DNA of 37,319 nt from 70-18 sp041691815 (lineage in GTDB: Bacteria; Pseudomonadota; Alphaproteobacteria; Acetobacterales; Acetobacteraceae), in assembly GCA_041691815.1 (NCBI GenBank), contig JBEPTZ010000033.1, positions 1 through 37,319 of the forward strand. Reading direction: 5' to 3'. The position numbers and the translations under genes are program-made. The notes below the pieces were generated by a model. It did not search any database. It was not told the DNA's origin and was given only the letters and a program-made list of their open reading frames with translations. Of this stretch, positions 1 through 7,445 are shown one piece after another; position 1 is the first letter of the stretch; every line of letters starts with the position of its first letter.

Positions 1-70
1 CCCGGGGGGGGGCCCGGGGGGGGGGGGGGGGGGTGGGGGGGGGGGGGGGGGGGGGCGCTGGGGGGGGGGC
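1..70. other. Low-complexity poly-G tract at the window edge
   Basis: The first 70 bases are almost only G, broken by CCC at 1-3 and 13-15, a single T at 34 and a short CGCT at 56-59. Read on the minus strand this would be a run of CCC proline codons continuing the Pro-rich tail of the kinase gene, so some of it may be real coding sequence. The kinase uses mixed proline codons (CCG, CCA, CCT, CCC) up to about position 68, and the abrupt switch to a homopolymer suggests base-calling or assembly error at a contig end. The translation of this part should not be trusted. Confidence 0.75.
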
Positions 71-1354
71 CGGAGCCGGCACTGGCGCGGGAGTTGGGGC
101 CGGGGCCGGTTGCGGCGGCGGGGTGGGCGCCGGAGTCGGAGGGATCACCGGCGCCGGCGGTGGCACCGGGGTCGGCGCCGGCACCGGTTGCGGCGTCGGC
201 GTCGGCGCCGGCGTCGGCTGCGGGACAGGCGCCGGGGTCGGCGCGGGCGGCGGCGCGGTGGTGGGGCCGGCGGGCATCGGTACCGCCGGGGTCGGCCGCG
301 GGACAGGTGCCGGCGCGTTACGGCCCAGCATCATGTAGCCACCACCTGCCGCCACCACGAGCACGACCACAGCAACGCCGCCGAGCAATGGCAGCTTGCT
401 GCGCCCGGCCGCCGGCGGCGGTGGCGCCGCTGGCCGCGGTGTGGCCATCGACGATGGCGGCGTGGCCGGCCGGGCGGTGATCACCGTCGCCTCCGGATCG
501 GCCGCCGGCGGCTTCGGGGGTGGTGCGCTGGCAGTGTCGGGGGCGGACAATGCCGCCCGCAAGGCCGCTCCGAACTCGGCCGCCGAGGCGTAGCGCTGCT
601 CCGGCCGCTTGGCCATTGCCTTGGCGACCACCTCGTCCATGCTGGCGGGCGTGGTGACTGACAGCTCAGACGGGCGCGGCGGCGTGATGTTCAGCGCCTT
701 GTGCATGATCGCGGTCATGCTGCCCTCGAACGGGCGCTCGCCGGTCAGCATCTGGTACAGCAGCACGCCGGAGGAATAGATATCGGTCCGCGGGTCCACG
801 GTCTGGCCCATGAACTGCTCGGGCGACATATAGGCGGGCGTGCCCATGATGGTGCCCGCCTGCGTCATGCTGCTGCTCTCGATCCGGGCGATGCCGAAAT
901 CGGCGATCTTCACGCGGCCATCCTTGGTCAGCATCACGTTGGCCGGCTTGATGTCGCGATGCACCACGCCGCGTTCGTGGCTGAACTGCAGCCCCTCCAG
1001 CAGCGCTTCCATGATCCGCACGGTCTCGGCCACCGGAAAGCGCTCCTGCTTGTCCAGCGCCTCTTTCAGCGATTTGCCGTCGACGAACTCCATCACAATA
1101 TAAGCCAGCGTGTCGGTCTCGCCGTAGTCGAAAACCCCGACAATGTTGCGGTGGGTCAGCCGTCCGGCGGCCTGGGCTTCGCGCTTGAAACGCTCCAATT
1201 CATCCTGTGCCTCGGTATCCGTGGCATCCGGCAGCGTCAGCGTCTTGATCGCCACCCGCCGGTCGATGATCGGGTCGCGGGCGTCATAGACGGTGCCCAT
1301 CGCGCCCTTGCCGAGGATGCCCCGGATCTCATATTTGCCGAGCCGCTGCTCCAT
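1..1354 (-). CDS. Membrane-anchored Ser/Thr protein kinase with Pro-rich tail (C-terminus missing)
   Basis: This is a Hanks-type (PknB-like) kinase that phosphorylates Ser/Thr on partner proteins. The kinase domain spans residues 1-270, with a glycine loop GKGAMGTV at 15-22, the ATP-binding Lys37 in VAIK, the catalytic loop HRDIKPAN with Asp134, DFG at 152-154, and GTPAYMSPEQ at 171-180. All catalytic residues are intact, so it should be active. One hydrophobic segment (about 321-343) anchors it in the inner membrane with the kinase in the cytoplasm. What follows is a long run of Pro-Ala-Pro-Thr repeats, probably periplasmic, continuing to the window edge with no recognisable sensor domain. 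The start is the ATG at 1354, preceded by GGAAGGGG. The gene is divergent from osmC. The target is unknown. The last residues fall in the doubtful poly-G tract. Confidence 0.93.
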   Translation of the reverse strand, partial: MEQRLGKYEIRGILGKGAMGTVYDARDPIIDRRVAIKTLTLPDATDTEAQDELERFKREAQAAGRLTHRNIVGVFDYGETDTLAYIVMEFVDGKSLKEALDKQERFPVAETVRIMEALLEGLQFSHERGVVHRDIKPANVMLTKDGRVKIADFGIARIESSSMTQAGTIMGTPAYMSPEQFMGQTVDPRTDIYSSGVLLYQMLTGERPFEGSMTAIMHKALNITPPRPSELSVTTPASMDEVVAKAMAKRPEQRYASAAEFGAALRAALSAPDTASAPPPKPPAADPEATVITARPATPPSSMATPRPAAPPPPAAGRSKLPLLGGVAVVVLVVAAGGGYMMLGRNAPAPVPRPTPAVPMPAGPTTAPPPAPTPAPVPQPTPAPTPTPQPVPAPTPVPPPAPVIPPTPAPTPPPQPAPAPTPAPVPAPAPPPAPPPPPPPTPPPPPRAPPR

Positions 1355-1660
1355 CCCCGCCCCTTCCACGTGCCTCAACAACAGTATAGCGCGTTGATCC
1401 GCGCGGGAGAAATGCCGGCTGCGAGGCGTTCATCTTTCGTGACCGGCGGCGGTTCGGCAAGGCCCTTCATGTGCTCATGCCGCCCACACGGCCGGTTGAC
1501 GGGCATGGTTCGTCCGATGATTCGTCCGATCCATGCTTGCGAGATACGCATAGGCGTTGCTCGGCAGGCGGCGCGGCGGTTGTTCGGCGTGGCGGTGTCA
1601 CCACATCAAGGCTTCACCGGCCGGACATCTCCGGCCGGACGGCAGACAAGGAACCATCAC
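1355..1660. promoter_or_regulatory. Divergent intergenic region with two pairs of short direct repeats
   Basis: This 306-base gap separates the kinase gene from osmC and contains no convincing gene. It holds two direct repeats: TTCGTCCGAT at 1509-1518 and 1521-1530 (12-bp period), and CCGGCCGGAC at 1617-1626 and 1631-1640 (14-bp period), the second pair 20 bases before the osmC start. TTGACG at 1496-1501 could be a -35 box, but no good -10 follows it. The repeats could be regulator sites for osmC, which is peroxide- or stress-regulated in other bacteria; that link is inference. Confidence 0.35.
1383..1411 (-). promoter_or_regulatory. Candidate sigma70 promoter of the kinase gene
   Basis: On the minus strand the hexamer TATACT (1388-1383) is close to the -10 consensus and lies about 28 bases before the kinase start codon. 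The -35 region at 1411-1406 is poor (TTCTCC with a 17-bp spacer). The expected leader is short and contains the GGAAGGGG ribosome binding site. The call rests on the -10 box alone. Confidence 0.35.
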
Positions 1661-2095
1661 ATGGCAGCAATCAAACGCACCGCTTCCGCGGCCTGGGCCG
1701 GCTCGGGCAAGGAGGGCAAAGGCAGCCTGACCACCCAGAGCGGCCGGTTGAAGGACACCCCGTATTCCTTCAGCACCCGCTTCGAGAACGGCCCCGGCAC
1801 CAACCCGGAGGAACTGATCGCCGCCGCGCATGCCGGCTGCTTCACCATGGCGCTGGCCTTCCAGCTTGCTGCCGCCGGCCACACCGCGGAGAGCCTGGCC
1901 ACCGAGGCTGCGGTGAGCATCGAGCCGGAAGGCGGCGGCTTTACCATCAAGACCGTGCATCTGAGCTTGCACGGCAAGGTGCCGGGCATGACCGCCGAGC
2001 AGTTCGCCACCGCCGCTGCCGCCGCCAAGGCCGGCTGCCCAGTCTCCAAGGTGCTGAATGCCGAGATCACGCTGGACGTGAAATTCGACTCGTAA
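1661..2095 (+). CDS. osmC: OsmC, organic hydroperoxide reductase
   Basis: The 144-residue protein matches E. coli OsmC in length and along its whole sequence, with the family phrases GTNPEELIAAAHAGCF and KAGCPVSKVLNAEITLD. OsmC proteins are cytoplasmic homodimers that reduce organic and fatty-acid hydroperoxides with a redox-active cysteine pair. Here these are Cys60 and Cys126, in the same contexts as the E. coli pair (59 and 125). The AHAGC context and the C-terminal ITLD ending favour OsmC over the paralogue Ohr. The ATG at 1661 follows AAGGAACC. The gene stands alone, divergent from the kinase and convergent with the RraA-like gene, from which a strong hairpin separates it. Confidence 0.93.
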   Translation: MAAIKRTASAAWAGSGKEGKGSLTTQSGRLKDTPYSFSTRFENGPGTNPEELIAAAHAGCFTMALAFQLAAAGHTAESLATEAAVSIEPEGGGFTIKTVHLSLHGKVPGMTAEQFATAAAAAKAGCPVSKVLNAEITLDVKFDS

Positions 2096-2102
2096 CAGCA
2101 AT

Positions 2103-2131
2103 GCCCGGACCGGCGGGCTGCCGGTCCGGGC
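2103..2131. terminator. Strong hairpin between convergent osmC and RraA-like genes
   Basis: Perfect 12-bp arms GCCCGGACCGGC (2103-2114) and GCCGGTCCGGGC (2120-2131) enclose a 5-base loop. The hairpin lies 7 bases after the osmC stop and 6 bases beyond the end of the minus-strand gene, so it could stop transcription from both sides. No T-run follows on either strand. Confidence 0.7.
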
Positions 2132-2137
2132 GTCCGC

Positions 2138-2815
2138 TCAACCCTTCGCCTGCGCCGCCAGCAGGTCGCGCAGCCTGGCGTTGGTGCCGTTCAACTCCGG
2201 CATGCGCGCGCCCTTCGCCACCTCGGCCAGGCGTGGCCCTTCGGCAGCCTGCATCTGGACGGCGCGCGGCGCCGCCTCGGCGATCTGTTCGGGCTTCAGC
2301 ACCAGCACACCGTTTTCGTCGGCCAGGATGGCGTCCCCCGGCAGCACCGGCACGCCGCCGATGCTGACCGGCACGCAGAACTCGCCGTTCTGGAATTTCA
2401 GCTTGGTGGTCACCACCGACAGCCCGCGCGACCACACTGGCATCTTGTAGTCGCGGATTTCGCTGATATCGGTGGTCACCCCATCGACAATGATGCCGAG
2501 TGCGCCGGCCTCGCGTGCCGCGAAGGCGACGCCGCCGCCGACCGCGGCGTGCCGGTCATCGCCGAAGCGGTCGATCACCAGGATGTCGCCCGGCCGCAAC
2601 TGGCCCAGCGCGTAGTGCACCATGCAGCTGTCATTGCCGGCGCAGCGCACCGTCACCGCGGTGCCGGCGATGCGCGGCACCGCCCAGCGCGCGCTGATCT
2701 TCGGGTCGACGAAGCCGAAATCGAGGAAATGCCCGATCGTGGCCGGTTCCGCCTTGGCCAGCAGGGCGATCAGCGCCGGGTCGACCTGCGGCGGCAGCGG
2801 ATTGACGATGAACAT
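2138..2815 (-). CDS. RraA / HMG-aldolase family protein with altered signature
   Basis: The 225-residue protein belongs to the RraA-like fold family, which includes 4-hydroxy-4-methyl-2-oxoglutarate/4-carboxy-4-hydroxy-2-oxoadipate aldolases, oxaloacetate decarboxylases and the RNase E regulator RraA. The glycine-rich stretch (AVGGGVAFAA, 91-100) and the strand GIIVDGVTTDISEI (107-120) are clear. The usual signature is DGxxRD, where Arg binds the substrate carboxylate and Asp binds the metal. Here it reads DGVTTD: Asp116 is kept, but Arg is replaced by Thr115. Aldolase activity therefore cannot be assumed. The ATG at 2815 has AAGGAAA upstream. It is the last gene of the transporter operon, 49 bases after the second permease, which suggests a catabolic step on the imported solute. 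Confidence 0.8.
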   Translation of the reverse strand: MFIVNPLPPQVDPALIALLAKAEPATIGHFLDFGFVDPKISARWAVPRIAGTAVTVRCAGNDSCMVHYALGQLRPGDILVIDRFGDDRHAAVGGGVAFAAREAGALGIIVDGVTTDISEIRDYKMPVWSRGLSVVTTKLKFQNGEFCVPVSIGGVPVLPGDAILADENGVLVLKPEQIAEAAPRAVQMQAAEGPRLAEVAKGARMPELNGTNARLRDLLAAQAKG

Positions 2816-2864
2816 GGTGTTTTCCTTGTTGCGATGAATGCAGCCTACTTGCCGACCGCCCGGC

Positions 2865-3647
2865 TTACTTGCCAACAGCTTTGCGCAGTCCCACGGCACG
2901 GTCGAGCACCAGCACGATCAGGATCGTCAGCAGCACCAGCACCGAGGAAACGGCGGCGACCAGCGGATCGGTACGGCTCTCGACATAGCGGAACAGCGCC
3001 ACCGGCAGCGTCACCAGCCGGGGTCCGACGACGAACAGGCTGACCACCACCTCGTCGAACGACACCAGGAACACGATGGCGCAGGTGGCGACCACCCCCG
3101 GCAGCATCAGCGGCAAGGTGATGCGGCGGAACACGGTGAGCGGCGAAGCGCCGAGGCTGGCCGCCGCCTCCTCCACCGAGGCCGGCAGCGTCGAGAGGGC
3201 GGTGGACAGCACCCGCAGTGCGTAGGGCAGGGTGATCAGCAGATGCGCCAGCACCAGGCCGGGCCAGCTTCCCACCAGCCCGTAGCCGACGAACACGATC
3301 AGCAGCGCCAGCCCCAGCACAATGGTCGGCAACAGCAGCGGTGCGGTCAGCAGCGCCAGGATCGCCTCGCGCCCGGGGAATCGCCCGCGCGCCAGCACCA
3401 GCGCCGCCGGGGTCGCCAGTAGCACCGATAGTGCGGTGACGACGAGGCCGAGCACCAGCGAGTTGCGCGCCGCCTGCATCAGCCCCGGTTCGGTGAACAT
3501 CGCCGCATACCAGCGCAGGCTGAAGCCAACCGGCGGCCAGGCCAGCACCCGGTCGGCCGAGAACGACATCGGTATCACCAGGATCACCGGCGCCAGCAGG
3601 AAGCTGAACAGCAGCAGCACCAGCAGCAGAAACAGCGCCTTGCCCAT
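2865..3647 (-). CDS. ABC importer permease, PotC-like
   Basis: This 260-residue inner-membrane protein resembles the second permease of spermidine/putrescine-type importers. It starts with a hydrophobic helix (LFLLLVLLLFSFLLAPVIL) and has about six membrane segments. The cytoplasmic coupling loop that contacts the ATPase carries the EAA motif EEAAASLGASPLTVFRR in the last third. The start ATG lies one base after the stop of the preceding permease gene (3649), so the two are translationally linked. Permease pair, ATPase and binding protein are all present, giving a complete importer. The substrate cannot be read from the permease. Confidence 0.92.
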   Translation of the reverse strand: MGKALFLLLVLLLFSFLLAPVILVIPMSFSADRVLAWPPVGFSLRWYAAMFTEPGLMQAARNSLVLGLVVTALSVLLATPAALVLARGRFPGREAILALLTAPLLLPTIVLGLALLIVFVGYGLVGSWPGLVLAHLLITLPYALRVLSTALSTLPASVEEAAASLGASPLTVFRRITLPLMLPGVVATCAIVFLVSFDEVVVSLFVVGPRLVTLPVALFRYVESRTDPLVAAVSSVLVLLTILIVLVLDRAVGLRKAVGK

Positions 3648-3648
3648 C

Positions 3649-4497
3649 TCAGGTCACCGCCCGCACGGCGCGGCCATACAGCAGCAGCGCCAGGCCGAAG
3701 ATCACCAGCACCAGGATCGACAGCGCCGCCGCCACCGGCCAGTTCAGCGTGACGATCGCCTGGTCGTAGATTTCGGTGGCCAGCAGGAACACCCGGCCGC
3801 CGCCCAGCAGCTTCGGCGTGATAAAGCTGCTGACCGCCAGCACGAAAGCCAGCAGGCAGCCGAGCAGAATCCCCGGCAAGGTCAGCGGCAGCACGATCCG
3901 GCGGAACACCGTGAACGGCGGCGCGCCCAGGCTGGAAGCGGCTTCCTCCAGCGACGCATTGAGCCGCCCGAAGCCCGCCAGCAGCGACAGGATCATGTAC
4001 GGCATCAGGATTTCCACCAGCCCGATCACCACTCCGGTGGTGTTGAACACCAGCCGTGGCGCCGGAACGCCGACCAGCCCGAGCACCGACGCCACCACCC
4101 CGTGATCGCCCAGGATCACCAGCCAGCCATAGGTGCGCACCACGGCGGAGACCAGCAGCGGCGAGATGCACAGCACCATCAGCAGGTTGCGCCAACGCTC
4201 GGAGGCGCGATGGACGAACAGCGCGATCGGGTAGGAGCAGATCAGCGTCGCCACGGTGATCATCAGCGATAGCACCACCGACCACAGCACCAGCTCGGCA
4301 TAATACGGGTCGGTGAGCAGGCCCCGCCACGTCGCCCAACTGAACGCGGTGCCGATCGCGCCGCTCGGGTCGCCCTCGCGGAACGACAGCGCCGCCAGAT
4401 TCAGCATCGGCGCCAGGAAGGTGGCGAGATTGACCACCAGCGCCGGCCCCAGCAGCGCCGAGACCAGCAGGTAACTGCCCCGCGCGCGTGCCGCCAC
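3649..4497 (-). CDS. ABC importer permease, PotB-like
   Basis: This 282-residue inner-membrane protein is the first permease of the importer. It has an N-terminal membrane helix (about 8-32), several further hydrophobic segments and the EAA loop EEAASSLGAPPFTVFRR. It starts with GTG at 4497, two bases after the ATPase stop codon. That start gives the residues MAARARGSYLLVSALLGPAL, with positive charges ahead of the first helix as expected for an inward N-terminus. It should form a heterodimeric channel with the product of 2865-3647. Confidence 0.92.
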   Translation of the reverse strand: MAARARGSYLLVSALLGPALVVNLATFLAPMLNLAALSFREGDPSGAIGTAFSWATWRGLLTDPYYAELVLWSVVLSLMITVATLICSYPIALFVHRASERWRNLLMVLCISPLLVSAVVRTYGWLVILGDHGVVASVLGLVGVPAPRLVFNTTGVVIGLVEILMPYMILSLLAGFGRLNASLEEAASSLGAPPFTVFRRIVLPLTLPGILLGCLLAFVLAVSSFITPKLLGGGRVFLLATEIYDQAIVTLNWPVAAALSILVLVIFGLALLLYGRAVRAVT

Positions 4498-4499
4498 GG

Positions 4500-5573
4500 T
4501 CAGCTAGCCGCGGCCGGAAACGCCAGCGTGTCGCTGATCCGCCACGCCAGCGCCGCCGCCTCGCCCGGCTTCGGTGCCGCCAGGCCGGGCTGGGTGTGCC
4601 GCTCCACCGATATCGACGCACCCCCTGCCTCCACCTCGCAGGCCAGCACGTCGCCGACATAGGTCACCCGCCGCACCACGCCATCGCAGCGATTCCATCC
4701 CTCGGTGCCGCCGATCTCGCCCAGCAGGATGCGGTGCGGCCGGATCATCAGCACCACCGGCCCGGCCGGCCCGGCGGCCTCGGCGCGCAGCCGCAGATCG
4801 CCCACCGCGATGCCCCCGGCGCCGTCGCGCACCCCCTCCAGCCGATTGGTGCGGCCGACAAAATCGGCCACGAACGGCGTCCGCGGATGCTCATACACCG
4901 CGTGCGGCGTATCCATCTGCTCCAGCCGCCCGGCCCGCATCACTGCGATCCGATCGCACATCGCCAGCGCCTCGGTCTGGTCGTGGGTGACGAACACTGT
5001 GGTGATCCCCAGCCGCTGCTGGATATCGCGGATCTCGCTGCGCATCTCGTCGCGCAGCTTGGCGTCGAGGTTCGACAGTGGCTCGTCCAGCAGCAGAATC
5101 GACGGCTCGATCACCAGCGCCCTGGCCAGCGCCACCCGCTGCTGCTGCCCGCCGGACAACTCCTTGGGTCGCCGTTGCGCCAGCCCACCGAGCCGCACCA
5201 TGTCCAGCGCCCTGGCCACCTTCGCCGCGATTTCCGGCTTGCCGAATTTGCGCATCTGCAGCCCGAACGCCACGTTCGCCGCGATATCCATATGCGGGAA
5301 CAGCGCGTAGTTCTGGAACACGATGCCCATGTCGCGCTGATAGGCCGGCAGGGCGGTGACATCCCGCCCGGCCACCACCACCCGCCCGCTATTGGCCGCA
5401 ATCAGCCCGGCGATCATCCTGAGCGTGGTGGTCTTGCCGCAACCGGACGGGCCGAGCAGCGCCACCAGCTCGCCTTGCGCCACTTCCAGGTCGAGTGCCG
5501 CCACCGCCGGCGGCCCGCTGCCGTAGCGCTTCTCCAGCCCTTCGAGCCGCAGATAGCCCGGATCGGCGGCCAT
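4500..5573 (-). CDS. ABC importer ATP-binding protein, PotA-like
   Basis: The 357-residue ATPase energises the importer from the cytoplasmic side. Walker A is GPSGCGKTT (41-49). It is followed by the Q-loop (VFQNYALFPHM), the signature LSGGQQQR, Walker B LLLDEP and the switch His in VFVTHD, so it should be active. The C-terminal part (from about residue 240) has the TOBE/MOI-like extension of PotA-type ATPases. Three bases separate it from the upstream binding-protein gene and two from the downstream permease gene. The sequence does not distinguish spermidine/putrescine importers from related importers such as those for 2-aminoethylphosphonate or iron. Confidence 0.93.
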   Translation of the reverse strand: MAADPGYLRLEGLEKRYGSGPPAVAALDLEVAQGELVALLGPSGCGKTTTLRMIAGLIAANSGRVVVAGRDVTALPAYQRDMGIVFQNYALFPHMDIAANVAFGLQMRKFGKPEIAAKVARALDMVRLGGLAQRRPKELSGGQQQRVALARALVIEPSILLLDEPLSNLDAKLRDEMRSEIRDIQQRLGITTVFVTHDQTEALAMCDRIAVMRAGRLEQMDTPHAVYEHPRTPFVADFVGRTNRLEGVRDGAGGIAVGDLRLRAEAAGPAGPVVLMIRPHRILLGEIGGTEGWNRCDGVVRRVTYVGDVLACEVEAGGASISVERHTQPGLAAPKPGEAAALAWRISDTLAFPAAAS

Positions 5574-5576
5574 CGC

Positions 5577-6644
5577 TCAGCGACGCGTCAGGATGCGCCG
5601 CCGCCACTGCTCGTTCACCGAATTGCGGATTTTTGCGACTTCCAGCCAGTCGATATCCAGCATCTTGGCCTGCCGCTCGGGCGAGGCGGCGGTCAGTTCC
5701 ATCGCCTTGGCGCTCACCTCCGCCTTGGTGTTCACCGGCGCGTAGAACATCCGGTCGGTGAACGCCGCCTGCGCCACCGGCCCCAGCGCGTAGGACATGA
5801 AGGTCTTGGCCGCCGCCATGTTCTTGCCGCCGGCCACCAGCCCCATGGTGTTGATCTGGAACACCGAGCCTTCCTCCGGCAGCACCGCCGCCAGCTTGCC
5901 GTCGGACTGGCTGGAGTACAGCTGCCCGCGCGCGTTCCAACCCACCCCCAGCGAGGCGGTGCCGTTGGTGATGAAGGTATAGGCGTCCGGCTTCGGGTCC
6001 CAGCTCAGCACCAGCGGCGCCATCTCGGCCACCGCCGCGATCCCCTTCTCCACCGACTTCCGATAGTCATCGCCGCCGTACATCTTGTCGGCGATCAGCG
6101 TGAAGCCGAGCCCGACGATATCCGGCGCCCCTGCGATGGCGATCTGGTCCTTGTATTGCTTGTCCCACATCACCTTCCACGAGGTCGGCGCCGGCTTCAC
6201 CCGCAGCGGCGAATACAGCAGCACCAGGTTGTCGAAGGTCACCGCCGCACCGTTCACGCCGTCGGTGAAGGCGCGCGGGCTGAGGTCGTTCAGCACCGGC
6301 ATCTCGGCGCGGTCGAGCGGTGCGAACAGCCCCTCGACGGTCGCCGCCTTGGCCACCGACACATCCATGATCGCCACATCCACCTGCGGCGCCGCCTTCT
6401 GCGCCCTGAGGTTGCCCAGCGTCTGCGCCGAGTTGCCCATGGTGTAGTAGGTCACCTTGATATCGGGATGCGCCTTCATGAACGGCTCGATCACCGCCAC
6501 GGTATAATTTTCCTGAAAAATTCCGGAATATCCGGCAAACGTCACGCTGCCCTCGGCGGCACGCGCCCGCCCGATGAACGGCGTGGCCAGCGCCGCACCC
6601 AGCAGCATGCGGCGGCGGATCGGTGGAAGGATCGACTGCGTCAT
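5577..6644 (-). CDS. ABC importer periplasmic solute-binding protein, PotD-like
   Basis: The 355-residue protein is the periplasmic receptor of the importer. The N-terminus is a twin-arginine-like signal (RRRMLLGAALATPFIGRARA, 10-29), so it is probably exported folded and cleaved near residue 29-30. The mature part begins GSVTFAGYSGIFQENY and fits the family 1 binding proteins that include PotD, with the typical 'DNLVLLYS' and 'FITNGTASLGVGW' stretches. I chose the ATG at 6644 rather than an ATG 27 bases upstream because AGGAGAA sits at the right distance and the signal peptide then starts cleanly. The ligand is unknown; a polyamine or small amine is the family default. Confidence 0.9.
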   Translation of the reverse strand: MTQSILPPIRRRMLLGAALATPFIGRARAAEGSVTFAGYSGIFQENYTVAVIEPFMKAHPDIKVTYYTMGNSAQTLGNLRAQKAAPQVDVAIMDVSVAKAATVEGLFAPLDRAEMPVLNDLSPRAFTDGVNGAAVTFDNLVLLYSPLRVKPAPTSWKVMWDKQYKDQIAIAGAPDIVGLGFTLIADKMYGGDDYRKSVEKGIAAVAEMAPLVLSWDPKPDAYTFITNGTASLGVGWNARGQLYSSQSDGKLAAVLPEEGSVFQINTMGLVAGGKNMAAAKTFMSYALGPVAQAAFTDRMFYAPVNTKAEVSAKAMELTAASPERQAKMLDIDWLEVAKIRNSVNEQWRRRILTRR

Positions 6645-6660
6645 GGTCGGTTCTCCTGGT

Positions 6661-7368
6661 TCAGGATGCAATGTTCAGCATCGGCTGGGCGGCGGTGTGC
6701 GCCATGCAGCGGCGCAGCATCTCGTCGAACAGCGCCTCGCGCGCCGCGGCGCGGCCCTCCACGTTGGCCCGCGTATCGGCGATCACCTGCTCGAAGGTCA
6801 GGTTGTTCTCGGCCAACTGGTCGGGTGTGGCATGCGCCCAATCGGTCAGAATCGCCTCGTCCGCCTCTGGATGGAACTGCACCCCCACCGCCTGCCGATA
6901 CTGGAACGCCTGGATGGTGCCCTGGTCGCGCGCCAGCACCTCGGTGCTGTCTATCCCAGTGTTGGGCGGCAAGGTCAGATGATCGCCGTGCCAGCGCGCC
7001 CACGGCCCGCGCCATACCGGGTCGACCACGTCGGCGCTGGCGATCCAGCCGCAGAACCGCCGCCCCAGCGGCGCCACCGTGCCGCCGATCGCCGAGGCGA
7101 TCAGTTGCGCGCCGAAGCAGATGCCCACCACCGGCCGCCCCGCCTCGATCGCCTGGCGCACCAGCGCGCGCTGCCGCACGATCCACGGCAATTCCTGGTA
7201 GACGCCGCTGGGCGAACCCAGCACCACCATCAGGTCCTCGTCGCCCGGCCGCTCCGGCATGGTCTCGGGCGTCACCACCTGCAGCCGTGCCGCGTGCCGG
7301 CGCTCGAGATAGCTGCCGAACAGCCCGACCGGGCCGGCCGGAAAATTCTCGACCACCAGGACTTTCAT
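6661..7368 (-). CDS. Class I glutamine amidotransferase domain protein
   Basis: This 235-residue stand-alone class I (triad) amidotransferase resembles the GATase domain of GMP synthase. The nucleophile Cys84 sits in VVGICFGAQ, and the His165-Glu167 pair in VQFHPEAD, so the triad is complete. No synthase domain is attached. Stand-alone members either release ammonia for a partner or hydrolyse gamma-glutamyl amides. Lying 16 bases upstream of a polyamine-type importer, a gamma-glutamyl hydrolase role like PuuD is conceivable, but PuuD is a different subgroup and nothing else of the Puu pathway is present. The 77-base gap upstream could hold an internal promoter. Confidence 0.85.
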   Translation of the reverse strand: MKVLVVENFPAGPVGLFGSYLERRHAARLQVVTPETMPERPGDEDLMVVLGSPSGVYQELPWIVRQRALVRQAIEAGRPVVGICFGAQLIASAIGGTVAPLGRRFCGWIASADVVDPVWRGPWARWHGDHLTLPPNTGIDSTEVLARDQGTIQAFQYRQAVGVQFHPEADEAILTDWAHATPDQLAENNLTFEQVIADTRANVEGRAAAREALFDEMLRRCMAHTAAQPMLNIAS

Positions 7369-7445
7369 CTTCGCCGCAACTCCGGATTATGCCGACGGCA
7401 TCATGCTTTCTTCGGTGCCGTGCGGTCAAACGCCAATCCAGCGGG

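Noticed and set aside
33..661. Plus-strand open frames rich in Gly, Ala or Arg
   Set aside because: They are the complement of the Pro-rich kinase tail and the poly-G tract; the minus-strand frame has a complete kinase domain.
2138..2815. Firm annotation as 4-hydroxy-4-methyl-2-oxoglutarate aldolase
   Set aside because: The signature arginine is replaced by Thr115, so only the family is claimed.
2865..6644. Assignment of the importer as a 2-aminoethylphosphonate (PhnSTUV) transporter
   Set aside because: It is tempting because of the PhnZ-like gene, but the receptor and permeases read as generic polyamine-type proteins, and no phosphonate lyase, transaminase or hydroxylase gene is present. 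Left as substrate unknown.
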